A stretch of DNA of 64,000 bases from Moritella sp. PE36 (GCF_000170855.1 NZ_ABCQ01000007.1:62001-126000); one strand, 5' to 3'; counted from the stretch's first letter, positions 48,573 through 59,340 are shown. Numbers and translations: made by a program. The notes: generated by a model not told the origin, from the sequence alone.

Positions 48573-49344
48573 TTGTAATATATTTTTGTGTTTGGAACGC
48601 TAATGGAAATTGAGCTAATAATTGCCGACTATATACTTCAGCGACGGCCGAATTATTCAGTTTTTCTGCAATATTAAAACCCAACCAAAGACTACGAGCG
48701 GTTACTTTACTGATTGACTCATATATAGTTAATTGTTGTTTGGCCACCGCATAATCGGCCAGTTTATAGTGTAATTCAGCAATAGAGAACAGCACGTTTA
48801 AATTTTGCGGTTCATATGCGAAAGATGACTGTAAATACTTTAATGCAAGGGGATTATTGCCTTGTTCATGCGCACAGCGCCCCGCATTTTCATAACTATT
48901 CGCAATTTGGTTATAGCTCGGCGACGCGATTGCGGTTAAAAACTCAGTTTCTGCTTCATCAAATCGCGCAAGTCCACATAGAAATACACCAAAGTTATTA
49001 TGAATATTACCATCATCTGGTGCCAGGTCGAGCGCATATAAATAGGCTTTCTCAGCTTGTTGATGCTCTTTTACTTTCTGATAGTAATATGCATAAGCTA
49101 AATAAATATTCGCATCGTCAGGTGTATAACGATTAGCTTTATCAAGATTTATTTTCGCATTTTGATAGTGTTCAATTTCAATATACTTAAGCGCTAAGGT
49201 GAGTCGGCTTCGGGACGCTGCAATTTTATCAACAGAGTTATCAGTCAAGCCAGCACTGGTTTCAATATAACTTTGTGTGCTACATCCAGCCAGTGCTGTT
49301 ATTAGTAATCCTACTACAGCGAAACGTTTCATGCCTAAATCCAT
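48562..49344 (-). CDS. pilW: type IV pilus biogenesis/stability lipoprotein PilW (PilF)
   Basis: PilW/PilF is a TPR lipoprotein that helps PilQ secretin assembly. The 260-residue protein has a lipobox (LAGC) and about six TPR repeats (for example DANIYLAYAYYYQKVKEHQQA, GNIHNNFGVFLCGLARFDEA). It is between rlmN and rodZ, the standard order. Confidence 0.9.
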   Translation of the reverse strand: MDLGMKRFAVVGLLITALAGCSTQSYIETSAGLTDNSVDKIAASRSRLTLALKYIEIEHYQNAKINLDKANRYTPDDANIYLAYAYYYQKVKEHQQAEKAYLYALDLAPDDGNIHNNFGVFLCGLARFDEAETEFLTAIASPSYNQIANSYENAGRCAHEQGNNPLALKYLQSSFAYEPQNLNVLFSIAELHYKLADYAVAKQQLTIYESISKVTARSLWLGFNIAEKLNNSAVAEVYSRQLLAQFPLAFQTQKYITNDY

Positions 49345-49357
49345 CTAGTCAAAAGTA

Positions 49358-50473
49358 TTAATCAGCCATCTTGACTGAAATCGCTTCACCTTGCATCCGT
49401 TTTTTTAATGTTCTTTTCGTTCTGTCGATTACATCGCCCGCTAATTGACCACAAGCAGCATCAATATCATCACCGCGGGTTTTACGAATTGTCACCGTAT
49501 TTTCGTATTCCATCAGCACCTTATTAAAGCGATCGATGCGGCTATTACTTGGTTTACCATAGTCACTGCCCGGGAACGGGTTAAACGGGATCAAGTTAAT
49601 TTTACACGGCGTATCTTTTAATAAATGCGCTAATTCATGTGCTTGATCGGTTGAATCATTCACGTGATCAAGTAATACATACTCAATCGTTACTTTTTTA
49701 CGATTGGCATTTGATTTACCAATATAGTTTTTAACCGATGCTAGTAACATTTCAATATTATACTTTTTATTGATAGGGACAAGCTCGTCACGTAATGTAT
49801 CATTCGATGCATGCAATGAAATAGCCAATGCTACATCAATTGAATCCGCTAATTTATCTAATGCAGGTACTACACCAGAAGTAGATACGGTTACACGACG
49901 TTTTGATAAACCAAAACCATAATCATCTAACATTATGTTCAATGCCGGGACCAAGTTTGTCATGTTAAGCAGTGGTTCACCCATACCCATCATCACGACA
50001 TTGGTGATCGCACGTTTCTTATTATTAAAACCGATAACTTGACTTGCACGCCAAACCTGACCGATAATTTCAGATACACGTAGGTTACGGTTAAAACCTT
50101 GTTGTGCAGTCGAACAGAATGTACATTCGAGAGCACAACCTACCTGAGATGATACACACAGAGTCGCGCGGTCACCGTCTGGGATGTAGACCGTTTCATA
50201 TTCTTGACCATCAACTTTTAATGCCCACTTGATCGTACCATCAGCACTGCGTTGCTCTTTGCTAATTTCAGGTGCTTGAATAACAGTTTCACGTAATAAT
50301 TTTTCTCGTAACTTTTTATTCAAGTTAGTCATTTCATTAATATCATCACAGCCTTCATGATAGATCCATTTCATCACTTGATCAGCACGGAATGGTTTTT
50401 CACCAATGTCAGCGAAATATTGGCGCATCGCTTTGCGATCTAAGTCTAATAGATTAATTTTTTTATTACTCAT
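49358..50473 (-). CDS. rlmN: dual-specificity 23S rRNA/tRNA (adenine-C2)-methyltransferase RlmN
   Basis: RlmN is a radical-SAM enzyme that methylates A2503 in 23S rRNA and A37 in some tRNAs. The 4Fe-4S motif is present ([17 protein letters not shown]), as are GMGEPLLN and the C-terminal CGQLAGD with the methyl-carrying cysteine region. ATG at 50473 ([17 protein letters not shown]) is preceded by GTGAG; the frame continues upstream to 50491. 371 residues. Confidence 0.95.
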   Translation of the reverse strand: MSNKKINLLDLDRKAMRQYFADIGEKPFRADQVMKWIYHEGCDDINEMTNLNKKLREKLLRETVIQAPEISKEQRSADGTIKWALKVDGQEYETVYIPDGDRATLCVSSQVGCALECTFCSTAQQGFNRNLRVSEIIGQVWRASQVIGFNNKKRAITNVVMMGMGEPLLNMTNLVPALNIMLDDYGFGLSKRRVTVSTSGVVPALDKLADSIDVALAISLHASNDTLRDELVPINKKYNIEMLLASVKNYIGKSNANRKKVTIEYVLLDHVNDSTDQAHELAHLLKDTPCKINLIPFNPFPGSDYGKPSNSRIDRFNKVLMEYENTVTIRKTRGDDIDAACGQLAGDVIDRTKRTLKKRMQGEAISVKMAD

Positions 50474-50832
50474 GAAGTGAGCCTCTGTCATTTATTTTAT
50501 TCGGTTTGAAACAATTTAAGACTCAATTTTAAACCATACTTAAGCATAGTTGGATAAAAAAGACGATACTAAAATTGAGGTTTCAGGGCGCGGGATTGTA
50601 CAAAGTTTAACGCCTAGACGCTAGCGCATTAGCCGAATTAAACAAAATAATTTATTAACCGTTATTTTCAATAACAAAGAATCGAGTGCGATAACAAATG
50701 ATTAAGGCTGAATATCAGAGTTTAAAGAGGAAATGCATAGAATGTGGAGGTGGGAAATATAATCATAAAACCGGGCAGTAAATTAATCACGCATCACTAC
50801 GCAACGACTTTACAGCCCGCTACACTAACTCA
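50474..50832. other. intergenic region between ndk and rlmN
   Basis: About 360 AT-rich bases with no convincing open frame. A weak long-range inverted repeat (GGGCAGTAAA near 50774 and TTTACAGCCC near 50810) lies just past ndk and could be its terminator. I see nothing else definite. Confidence 0.5.
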
Positions 50833-51258
50833 TTAACGTGGGCATACTTCGTTTTCAGTAAAGAAGTAAGCAATTTCACGTGCAGCTGATTCTTCACTAT
50901 CAGAACCATGTACCGCATTCAAACGCATGCTCTCAGCATAGTCACAACGTAACGTGCCCGCGGCTGCATTTTCAGGGTTAGTCGCCCCCATTAACTCACG
51001 GTAGAAAGTGATCGCATTTTCACCTTCTAATACTTGCACCATGAGCGGACCTGACGTCATAAATTCCATCAATGGTTCGTAGAATACTTTGCCTTCATGT
51101 TCTGCATAAAAACCTTCCGCTTGTTCACGGGTAAGGTGAAGCATTTTTGCTGCAACAACATTTAAACCACTTGCTTCAATACGAGAGTAAATAGCACCAA
51201 TTAAATTTTTTCTTACTGCATCAGGCTTAACAATAGAAAATGTGCGTTGAATCGCCAT
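50833..51258 (-). CDS. ndk: nucleoside diphosphate kinase
   Basis: Ndk equilibrates nucleoside di- and triphosphates through a phospho-His. The 141-residue protein has the signature [12 protein letters not shown] with the catalytic His, and the N-terminal [15 protein letters not shown]. It is upstream of rlmN in the conserved cluster, in the same direction. Confidence 0.97.
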   Translation of the reverse strand: MAIQRTFSIVKPDAVRKNLIGAIYSRIEASGLNVVAAKMLHLTREQAEGFYAEHEGKVFYEPLMEFMTSGPLMVQVLEGENAITFYRELMGATNPENAAAGTLRCDYAESMRLNAVHGSDSEESAAREIAYFFTENEVCPR

Positions 51259-51486
51259 AATTTTTAACCTTAATTTGAGAAGTTTACAATCTTAGTTTGA
51301 CTCACTGAATAAAACAGCGAGTCCGTAAGATAACCGTTCAAAATAAAGGTTATCTTATTAACATCGACTTTAATTGCATTACAATTTTTAAACAAGTGTT
51401 AATCGCGAAACGACACTTAAATAACGAGTAATGCGAGCCTTATCCTGCACAAATCAGTTACATTGCCTAATTGTTTAAATATCAGA

Positions 51487-52809
51487 CTATTTATCCAGTG
51501 AATTAAGATCCAAATCAGTCATCATGCTCTGCTTATCAGTCGATTCAGCAGGCAATTGTGATGCTAAATCATCACCTATTTGGTTCGATATCACTTTTTC
51601 AAATTTGCGTTTTTGCCAAAACTTAATACTAAATAATGCTGCAACCGCTAAAAGGAGTAACAAGATCAAACCGCCAATGACCCACAATAATAAATTCCAG
51701 TCACTCTCTGAATCTTCGAACATATCCATTGCGGTCTCTGTCGTGTCTGCCTGAGAGGCTGTAGCAGCAAGAATCAGAGCACTATCAATAACAATCGGTC
51801 TTGGTATCACAAATGCTTCTGAAGGCATGTTTATGGTAATCTCACGTCCTGCTGTTGTGGTCGCAAACAACACTAATTCAATGCTATAACTGCCAAACTC
51901 TGCGGGTCGTGCAAAAGAATGAATTTGTTCTGTCATCCCTGCTTCACCATAAATGATAAAGTCATTACTTTTACCACGATTAACTGATTCGAGACGGCCT
52001 TTAATAACAATACTCTCGGGCTTTAATTCGTCAGTATCATAAGTCAGTTTTAACTGCGGGTCGGCATCCATCAGTAAGGGTAACATCTGCGTTTTTATTG
52101 GTTTTGGGAACAGGACAATATCTTGATTAAAATGACGACTAAAAGCATTGTTTGTTACTGCCACCTCAAATTTATACTTACCCGTCGCTAAATCAAGTTG
52201 CAAATAGGCCGTAAAAAGCCCGTCTTCAGGTACTTCATCAAAAAAAACGCCTTTATCATTAAACTTCGCCAACTCTTGAGAGGTAAAGCTAAAATTTTCG
52301 TCTTCTGTGCGATTATAACCATAAGCAGTAACAATCAGTTCGGTATCGCGTAAATACGTGGCGTTAAGGCGCTTTTGCAAATGCAATAATTCACCCGTAA
52401 TTTTTAAGCGTTCGCCACTATATAACTGAATAGGCAAACGATTAACTTGCAGTTGTACGTCTGACAATAATTGAATACGGTTATCACCTTGGATCTTACC
52501 TAATGCTTGCCAGGGTCCAGGCATCGGATTTTCAATCGTGATAATGTCATGCTCTTTGCCTTCAATCCAATGAACGCGATCAGACTTATCCCAAATATAA
52601 ACTTTGCTGCCGTCAGGACGCACTAAGATAACCGCTTTAGAAAAACGTTCACGCGCAATAATAAAGGTGAGTTGCTCAATGCCATAATCAACCCGAAAAC
52701 GATTATCTAACAACTTGATATCACTGGTCTGATAAACACTTTTAGCCGATGTAAAGGTGCTGATACCAACTGCACCAATCAATGCCAATAACAACCAAAT
52801 CTTACGCAT
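51487..52809 (-). CDS. TIGR03503-like exported membrane-anchored protein
   Basis: The 440-residue product has an N-terminal signal or anchor (KIWLLLALIGAVGISTFTSA), a long extracytoplasmic region, and a C-terminal membrane segment (LLLWVIGGLILLLLLAVAALFSI) followed by a charged cytoplasmic tail. This topology and sequence recall the uncharacterised TIGR03503 family of marine gammaproteobacteria. ATG at 52809 is chosen because AAGGA lies upstream; upstream in-frame starts to 52872 would bury the signal peptide. It lies just after dnaQ, in the same orientation. Confidence 0.65.
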   Translation of the reverse strand: MRKIWLLLALIGAVGISTFTSAKSVYQTSDIKLLDNRFRVDYGIEQLTFIIARERFSKAVILVRPDGSKVYIWDKSDRVHWIEGKEHDIITIENPMPGPWQALGKIQGDNRIQLLSDVQLQVNRLPIQLYSGERLKITGELLHLQKRLNATYLRDTELIVTAYGYNRTEDENFSFTSQELAKFNDKGVFFDEVPEDGLFTAYLQLDLATGKYKFEVAVTNNAFSRHFNQDIVLFPKPIKTQMLPLLMDADPQLKLTYDTDELKPESIVIKGRLESVNRGKSNDFIIYGEAGMTEQIHSFARPAEFGSYSIELVLFATTTAGREITINMPSEAFVIPRPIVIDSALILAATASQADTTETAMDMFEDSESDWNLLLWVIGGLILLLLLAVAALFSIKFWQKRKFEKVISNQIGDDLASQLPAESTDKQSMMTDLDLNSLDK

Positions 52810-52822
52810 GTTTATCCTTATC

Positions 52823-53560
52823 TTAGTGTACTTGCCACAGCGCATCACCAACGATACCAAGTCGTTCATCATGCGCTTTCAGTTCATCATCTGTTGCTTG
52901 CACCACTTTCAATGGCGCTCGGCTTGCTGCAACACGGCGAATACCACCACCCTGCGAATTAGCGCTATCTTGCGATAAATTCAACTTAGTCTGGCCACCC
53001 GTCATAAACAGATAAACGTCAGCTAAGATCTCCGCATCCAGTAATGCGCCATGCAGGGTACGGTGTGAATTATCAATACCATAACGAGTACATAGCACGT
53101 CTAAGTTATTTCGTTTACCTGGGAAAAGTTTCTTAGCAATAGCTAATGTATCGGTAATCTTACAAATTTCTTTAGTTGCAGGCAGACCTTTATTCAGTAA
53201 TCTAAATTCATGGTCCAGGAAGTTAGTATCAAACGAAGCGTTGTGTGCAACTAACTCGGCACCAACAATAAAGGCGATAAATTCATCTGCGATCGTTGCG
53301 AAACTGGGTTTGTCTTGCAAAAATTCATCGGTAATACCGTGTACTGCGATCGCCTCTGGATCAACCAAACGGTCTGGCTTGATATAAACATGATATGTAC
53401 GTCCCGTCGGACGACGATTGATCAACTCAATACAACCGATTTCAATCACGCGGTGACCAATGTGTACACCACCTGCGCCCATATTCATACCGGTTGTTTC
53501 TGTATCAAAAACGATTACACGACCAGCGCCCTGTATTAACTCTGCATTGTCCAACGACAT
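52823..53560 (-). CDS. dnaQ: DNA polymerase III epsilon subunit (3'-5' proofreading exonuclease)
   Basis: DnaQ proofreads replication. The three exonuclease motifs are present: FDTETTG (Exo I), HNASFDTNF (Exo II) and LHGALLDAEILADV (Exo III). The C-terminal part binds the alpha subunit. ATG at 53560 has GGTGAG upstream. 245 residues. In E. coli rnhA is adjacent and divergent; here it is not present next to dnaQ. Confidence 0.95.
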   Translation of the reverse strand: MSLDNAELIQGAGRVIVFDTETTGMNMGAGGVHIGHRVIEIGCIELINRRPTGRTYHVYIKPDRLVDPEAIAVHGITDEFLQDKPSFATIADEFIAFIVGAELVAHNASFDTNFLDHEFRLLNKGLPATKEICKITDTLAIAKKLFPGKRNNLDVLCTRYGIDNSHRTLHGALLDAEILADVYLFMTGGQTKLNLSQDSANSQGGGIRRVAASRAPLKVVQATDDELKAHDERLGIVGDALWQVH

Positions 53561-53683
53561 AAATCTCACCACCTAAATTAAACTGTCGCTATTCTAATAT
53601 GAATTAGCCTTCGATTCACCTGATAACACGCCTAAATCAAATGCAGAAGTAAACTTGGCAAATAAAAAAAAGAATAATCAAGT

Positions 53684-54433
53684 CTAAGACGGCTTATGCG
53701 GTAATTTTTGCGTGGCACCCGTCGGTATAAAACGCCGTTTAGCATAGCTGACTTGCCACCAATTTTTGACCGGTGATATTGGCGCACGGCGTTTACGCGC
53801 AACAATAAAATAGACCGATGAAAAAGAAGGGAAATGCATTTGACCGATACTCTCAGACCACCAGGTTAATGGTTTTTTACCTAAAAAAGAGGTAAAGCCA
53901 AAACGGTCATCTTGAATAATTTCGAAACCAAGTAACTCTAACCAATCTTTAATACGCGCAGGGGTAAACATTCTTCCCGACCAAGGCGGATGATTACGTT
54001 TAATCCCACATAGTTTAACCAAACCACACAGTGACAACGGATTATAACCACTTAAGATAAGATAACCGTCACCCGTTAATACCCGCTCAACCTCACGCAA
54101 TACTTGATGAGGATCCGCCGAAAAATCCAATGATTGCGTCAAGATACACGCATCAATGCAATTTTCCTGAAACGGTAGATGAGCAGGATCAATAAATATC
54201 CCCCCCATACCTAACTCTGACGTCGCCGTTACTTGATGTTGTATACTGCAGCCAAAACAATTAAGCTCACCACTTAACGAGCCCAATTTTAGTAGATGGT
54301 ATCCAAATATTGTTGGACACCAAGCATCAAGGCGCGCCTGAATTTGGCTAGCAAGCCACTCTCCCATAGGAAGATCATTCCAAGAATGGGGAATTGTTAT
54401 CTCATGTTTATGATGTGCAGGTTTTATTAACAC
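53684..54433 (-). CDS. class I SAM-dependent methyltransferase, YafS type
   Basis: The 249-residue protein has a methyltransferase-11-like core with the post-SAM-pocket segments FQENCIDACILTQSLDFSADPHQVLREVERVL and DGYLILSGYNPLSL. It lies between gloB and dnaQ, the position of yafS in E. coli. The substrate is unknown. It is divergent from gloB. Confidence 0.85.
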   Translation of the reverse strand: MLIKPAHHKHEITIPHSWNDLPMGEWLASQIQARLDAWCPTIFGYHLLKLGSLSGELNCFGCSIQHQVTATSELGMGGIFIDPAHLPFQENCIDACILTQSLDFSADPHQVLREVERVLTGDGYLILSGYNPLSLCGLVKLCGIKRNHPPWSGRMFTPARIKDWLELLGFEIIQDDRFGFTSFLGKKPLTWWSESIGQMHFPSFSSVYFIVARKRRAPISPVKNWWQVSYAKRRFIPTGATQKLPHKPS

Positions 54434-54498
54434 GACAATATCCGCTAAAATTTTGTTTTATATGTAATTAAAGATAATCCCATAAAGAGAGCGATGCA

Positions 54499-55275
54499 AT
54501 GCTTGAAGTCATTTCTATACCAACATTTAACGACAATTATGTTTGGTTAATCAAAAATACTGAAAATAATCACTGTTGTATCGTTGATCCCGGTCAAGCA
54601 GACCCAGTATTACAAGTCATTAATCAGCAAAATTTAATTCTCGAGGCGATTTTAATTACCCATCACCACTATGATCATATCGATGGTATTAGTGACATTC
54701 TTAACGCATCGACCAATCCTGTGCAGGTCTATTCGTCGATTGCGATAGACGTTGATGCACCGGTCACCTTAGTCACTGAAAATAGCCAGTTAAATCTACT
54801 TAATAATAGTTTAGCATTGACCGTAATGGCGACACCGGGGCATAAACGTGAACATGTAGTTTACTATAACCAGACGATGTTGTTCTCGGGTGATACCCTA
54901 TTTTCTGGTGGTTGCGGTCGACTTCTTGATGGTAGCGCGGCAGAATTGTTTTCATCACTACAACGCATTAAAGCCTTAGATGAAAATATTTTGGTGTATC
55001 CCGCTCACGAATATACCCAAGCGAACTTAATGTTTTGCTATGCCGTAGAACCACAAAATAGCGCACTAAAAAAACATATTGAACACACCGCAAAGCTACG
55101 TCAACAAGGGCTGCCGACCGTACCAAACAGCCTGAAAAACGAGAAGGAAATCAATGTTTTCTTACGCACCAACGAAGCAACTGTCAGTATGGCTATGGAA
55201 CATAAACTGCTTGATATCCTCACCAGCGAGCAAGCTGTATTCACTGCATTAAGAGTCTGGAAAGACCACTTTTAA
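54499..55275 (+). CDS. gloB: hydroxyacylglutathione hydrolase (glyoxalase II)
   Basis: GloB hydrolyses S-lactoylglutathione in methylglyoxal detoxification. The 258-residue metallo-beta-lactamase-fold protein has the metal motif THHHYDHIDG, then TPGHKREHVVYY, FSGDTLFSGGCGRL and YPAHEYTQANL. It is next to mltD in the usual order. Confidence 0.95.
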   Translation: MLEVISIPTFNDNYVWLIKNTENNHCCIVDPGQADPVLQVINQQNLILEAILITHHHYDHIDGISDILNASTNPVQVYSSIAIDVDAPVTLVTENSQLNLLNNSLALTVMATPGHKREHVVYYNQTMLFSGDTLFSGGCGRLLDGSAAELFSSLQRIKALDENILVYPAHEYTQANLMFCYAVEPQNSALKKHIEHTAKLRQQGLPTVPNSLKNEKEINVFLRTNEATVSMAMEHKLLDILTSEQAVFTALRVWKDHF

Positions 55276-55359
55276 CCCAATATTAAGCATAATGCTACAC
55301 TTGCTTTGTTTTCTGTTGGCTATTAGCATGTCAACGTTGTTCACTTATATAAGACGTAT

Positions 55360-56964
55360 ATGAAATTTAAATTATCTATTCCGGTATTGATATTACTGAC
55401 CGGGTGTCAAATGACATCTGAAGATCGTAGTAACGATGTGCAAACTACTATAACGCCTGTCGTTGCCCCATCTGTAAAAGCCAGCAATGAAGACAATGGT
55501 TTAGATAGTGCAACTGAAGAAAATATTGCGAGACTCATTGTCGCCGAAGACGTGACCGTCGAGCCAATTGATAATGTTTGGGTTCGCATCGCTGAGCAAA
55601 TGACTATTCCTATTCCCGATAATGCCCGTATTGCCAAACACCGTAAGTGGTTTTTAGACCACCCACAACATTTAAAAACGGTATCAAAACGTGCAGAACC
55701 ATTTTTATATCTCATTGTTGAAGAGCTCGAGCGTCGTGGCTTACCCTTAGAACTGGCGCTGCTTCCTGTGGTAGAAAGTGCCTTTGACCCATTTGCCTAC
55801 TCACATGGTAGCGCATCGGGTATGTGGCAATTTGTACCAGGCACAGCAACGCAATACGGTCTAGAGCAGAACTGGTGGTACGATGGTCGCCGTGACGTAC
55901 TGGCATCGACAAGTGCAGCACTGACCTATATGGAATACTTAAGTCGTCGCTTCGATGGTGACTGGTTACATGCCCTTGCTTCGTATAATTCAGGTCAAGG
56001 TCGCGTCGGTCGTTCTATTAAGCGTAACCAAAAAGCGGGCTTAGCAACGGACTTCTGGTCGTTGTCGCTTCCAAAAGAAACAGAGGCATACGTCCCTAAA
56101 TTATTAGCGCTTGCTGATATATTACAAAACGCTGAAAAATATAACCTGACGCTACCTGTGATTGATAACGAGCCTGCTATTCAGCAAGTTGACGTCAACA
56201 GCCAAATCGATTTAGCACTTGCCGCCGATTTAGCTGGGATGGATGTAGCGCAACTACAGCGTCTTAATCCTGGGTTTAACCAATGGGCTACCGCGCCAGA
56301 TGGGCCACATACATTATTAATTCCCAATGAAAATGTAGCAAGGTTTGAAACTGCATTAGCAAAAACGGATGCGAAAGGCCGTTTAAACTGGGTTCGCTAT
56401 AAAGTGAAGTCAGGTGATAGCCTAGGTGAAATTGCCCAAAACTATAATACTTCCAGCAAGATCATTGCCTCGGTTAACAATCTAGACAGCAGCATGATCA
56501 AGATCGGTCAAGCGTTGTTAATTCCAATGGCTGCTAAAGATCTCGATTATTATAAATTTAGCGAATCATCACGCATCACTCGTCGCCAAGAAAAACCCGC
56601 CGGACGCTTTAAAATAGTACATAAGGTACAGTCAGGTGATAACTTGTGGGATATTTCACGTGCCTACAAAGTTAACTACAAGAGTCTAGCTAAATGGAAT
56701 AATATCGCACCTAAAGACACATTAAAGGTCAATCAAAAACTAGTGGTGTGGCAAGGTAAGAAACAAGGCAGTGCCAATGGTAAAGGCATTATGCGTAATA
56801 TTACCTACAAGGTCCGTCAAGGTGACTCACTTGAACGTATTGCCAATAAATTTAACGTAAAAGTAAAAGATCTGGTGAGATGGAATGGCCTTGCTAAGCA
56901 GAAATATATCCAACCTGGGCAAGCACTACGACTTTATATTGACGTAACCAAGGTTAGTACCTAG
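55360..56964 (+). CDS. mltD: membrane-bound lytic murein transglycosylase D
   Basis: MltD cuts peptidoglycan glycan strands, producing anhydromuropeptides. The 534-residue protein has a lipobox (LLTGC), an SLT catalytic domain with the Glu in ALLPVVESAFDPFAYS and GMWQFVPGTATQYGL, and three C-terminal LysM modules at roughly residues 345-390, 420-465 and 480-530 (YKVKSGDSLGEIA, HKVQSGDNLWDIS, YKVRQGDSLERIA). It follows gloB, as in E. coli. Confidence 0.95.
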   Translation: MKFKLSIPVLILLTGCQMTSEDRSNDVQTTITPVVAPSVKASNEDNGLDSATEENIARLIVAEDVTVEPIDNVWVRIAEQMTIPIPDNARIAKHRKWFLDHPQHLKTVSKRAEPFLYLIVEELERRGLPLELALLPVVESAFDPFAYSHGSASGMWQFVPGTATQYGLEQNWWYDGRRDVLASTSAALTYMEYLSRRFDGDWLHALASYNSGQGRVGRSIKRNQKAGLATDFWSLSLPKETEAYVPKLLALADILQNAEKYNLTLPVIDNEPAIQQVDVNSQIDLALAADLAGMDVAQLQRLNPGFNQWATAPDGPHTLLIPNENVARFETALAKTDAKGRLNWVRYKVKSGDSLGEIAQNYNTSSKIIASVNNLDSSMIKIGQALLIPMAAKDLDYYKFSESSRITRRQEKPAGRFKIVHKVQSGDNLWDISRAYKVNYKSLAKWNNIAPKDTLKVNQKLVVWQGKKQGSANGKGIMRNITYKVRQGDSLERIANKFNVKVKDLVRWNGLAKQKYIQPGQALRLYIDVTKVST

Positions 56965-57104
56965 CTTCATAACTACCTCGTTATCTAGCTACCTAGGCGC
57001 TAAAGAACGAGTTAGCAACGCAAAGCCTACCTGTGGTTGATCAATTCAGTGATTGATAAATTCAGTGGCTGATAAAATTCGTGGTAGATCAATAATCCAG
57101 GCAT

Positions 57105-57153
57105 AAAAAATGGCTTACTGTTAAGATTTATTCTTAACCGTAAGCCATTTTTA
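57105..57153. terminator. bidirectional terminator between mltD and the chalcone-isomerase-like gene
   Basis: AAAAAATGGCTTAC and GTAAGCCATTTTT are complementary, and the stem extends inward through GTTAAGA/TCTTAAC. It lies between convergent genes. Confidence 0.88.
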
Positions 57154-57186
57154 TTATTGCCTTGTAATGTTCAATTACAGTGCGAA

Positions 57187-57738
57187 TTATAAACCCAGCA
57201 TATCTTCTTTCAGGTCATCATCAGCAGGCTCATCACCTAACCAAATAGACAATACCGCTTGGCGGAAAACGTCGTTATTAATAGTCGATAATTTTTCATT
57301 ATTTTTATACGTTGCCAAACCTTTACCTGGTGTACTCACTAAAGTAAATTGATCGCCTTTCGCTATCTCAGCACTAAACACACCAATAAACTCAGCTATT
57401 TCAGCAGAGATAGGGGCGGTATTACCCTCAGTCGCGCTATCAAAACCGTCGTTGATCGCCGAAACCATCTTCTCAGAGGTAATCAGACCTGAAATTATAT
57501 TAAGACGAATAGCGCTTACATCTTGGCTTTTTATTACATCTTTACTCGCTGTTTGTGTAAATAGCGAACCAACATACAGATCAATAAAGAATTTACTACG
57601 AACACCTGCCCCTTGATAATTAAGTGATGTACCTTCAACAGATACACTATCTGGTACTGAAACGCCAGACACTTCCTGTGCAGCATTAACAGAGAAACTT
57701 AATAGCATTGCAGAAGCTAGAGTTGCTAATTTATTCAT
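57187..57738 (-). CDS. periplasmic chalcone-isomerase-like protein
   Basis: The 183-residue protein has a signal peptide (MNKLATLASAMLLSFSVNA, cleavage near AAQEV) and a body like the bacterial chalcone isomerase-like family: YQGAGVRSKFFIDLYVGSLF, IRLNIISGLITSEKMVSAINDGF, and GVFSAEIAKGDQF. Bacterial members generally lack flavonoid chemistry, and their function is not established. Confidence 0.85.
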   Translation of the reverse strand: MNKLATLASAMLLSFSVNAAQEVSGVSVPDSVSVEGTSLNYQGAGVRSKFFIDLYVGSLFTQTASKDVIKSQDVSAIRLNIISGLITSEKMVSAINDGFDSATEGNTAPISAEIAEFIGVFSAEIAKGDQFTLVSTPGKGLATYKNNEKLSTINNDVFRQAVLSIWLGDEPADDDLKEDMLGL

Positions 57739-57863
57739 GACTTGATCCTATGTGAGTCGGTATTAAACGTCAATTTAACCATAAAGAAATTAGAGCTAAA
57801 ACTCTAACCCTTTAGATTAAGTAAATTTAATACCAATTCATTACCATTAAATTCATACCTAAT

Positions 57864-57899
57864 AAAAAAGCCACTTATTACGAAAATAAGTGGCTTTTT
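57864..57899. terminator. terminator of the alanine symporter gene
   Basis: AAAAAGCCACTTATT and AATAAGTGGCTTTTT are perfectly complementary around a five-base loop, with T-tracts on both strands. Confidence 0.9.
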
Positions 57900-57924
57900 C
57901 TAATTTTACAACACTAATTTATCA

Positions 57925-59340
57925 CTACTTTTTAAATTTAGAGTTCCAAATTTCACTGTTGATCTTTTTATCGATTTCAGGGTATTCAGCGCTATCAAAT
58001 GTAGGTGTTTTACCTTCAGCTAATTGCTTGTTGTAATCTTTCGCGACGATGATGACATACTTAGATAACATCAAGATAGCAATGATATTGACCAGTGCCA
58101 TTAAGCCCATTGACGCATCAGCCATGTTCCAAATCAGATCTGATTTCGCCACAGCACCAAACATAACCATACCTAAAACAGCAGCACGGAAGATCCAGAT
58201 CATTACTTTCGAATCACGGTTCAAGAATAAAATACTTGTTTCAGCGTATGAATAGTTCGCCACAATTGACGTAAATGCGAAGAATAAGATCGCAATAGCA
58301 ACAAATGTACTACCCCAATCGCCAACATGCGATGACAATGCATGCTGCGTTAATTCGATACCACCAATACCCGATGTATCACCAAGATCAGAAAGTAGAA
58401 TAATAGACGCAGTCGCAGTACAGATAACGATAGTATCGATGAATACACCTAACATCTGCACATAGCCTTGTGATGCAGGGTGATTAGGGAATGGTGCCGC
58501 ACTTGCCGCAGCATTCGGCGCACTACCCATACCCGCTTCATTCGAGAATAAACCACGTTTGATACCTTGCATCATAGCAACACCTAATGCGCCACCAGCA
58601 GCTTCTTCTAAGCCGAATGCAGATTTAATGATAAGTTCGAAAACGGCAGGTAGTTCTGAAATGTTCATTGCCACAACAACAAACGCAATCAGAATATAAG
58701 CCAGTGCCATGAATGGCACCACGATTTCAGCAAATGCGCCGATCACACGCAGACCACCAAAAATGATGAAGCTTGTAAATACAACTAATACGATACCAAC
58801 GATAGTTTTATCAAAACCAAACGCATTGTGCATTGAGTTGGCAATCGCATCAGATTGAACAGCGTTAAATACCAAGCCAAATGCAACGATTAGGCAGATA
58901 GAGAATACAACGCCCATCCAGCGACGACCTAAACCTTTCTCCATGTAGTAAGCGGGACCACCACGGAAGTTGCCATCAGCATCTTTAGTTTTAAATAATT
59001 GCGCTAGTGAGCTTTCTGCAAAACTAGTCGCCATACCAATAACAGCAATTAACCACATCCAGAATACAGCACCAGGGCCACCCGCAGTAATTGCCACAGC
59101 AACACCAGCAAGGTTACCAGTACCAACACGCGCAGCTAGACTTGTACATAGCGCTTGAAATGATGATACACCTTCAGAGCTGCTTTTACGGCTACCAGCA
59201 AGAACAGAGAACATGTGAGTAAAATGGCGGAACTGAATAAAACCTAATTTAAAGGTAAAATACAGACCTGTACCGATAAGTAAATAAATCAGTACAGAGC
59301 CCCACAACAGCCCGTTTATAAAGTCGATAACTTCCGTCAT
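57925..59340 (-). CDS. alanine or glycine:cation symporter (AGCS family)
   Basis: The 471-residue protein has about ten membrane segments and the family signature GVSSFQALCTSLAARVGTGNLAGVA, plus GLFSNEAGMGSAPNAAASA. AGCS proteins import alanine or glycine with sodium, which suits a marine bacterium. It is monocistronic with its own terminator. I looked upstream for a glycine riboswitch and did not find one. Confidence 0.92.
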   Translation of the reverse strand: MTEVIDFINGLLWGSVLIYLLIGTGLYFTFKLGFIQFRHFTHMFSVLAGSRKSSSEGVSSFQALCTSLAARVGTGNLAGVAVAITAGGPGAVFWMWLIAVIGMATSFAESSLAQLFKTKDADGNFRGGPAYYMEKGLGRRWMGVVFSICLIVAFGLVFNAVQSDAIANSMHNAFGFDKTIVGIVLVVFTSFIIFGGLRVIGAFAEIVVPFMALAYILIAFVVVAMNISELPAVFELIIKSAFGLEEAAGGALGVAMMQGIKRGLFSNEAGMGSAPNAAASAAPFPNHPASQGYVQMLGVFIDTIVICTATASIILLSDLGDTSGIGGIELTQHALSSHVGDWGSTFVAIAILFFAFTSIVANYSYAETSILFLNRDSKVMIWIFRAAVLGMVMFGAVAKSDLIWNMADASMGLMALVNIIAILMLSKYVIIVAKDYNKQLAEGKTPTFDSAEYPEIDKKINSEIWNSKFKK

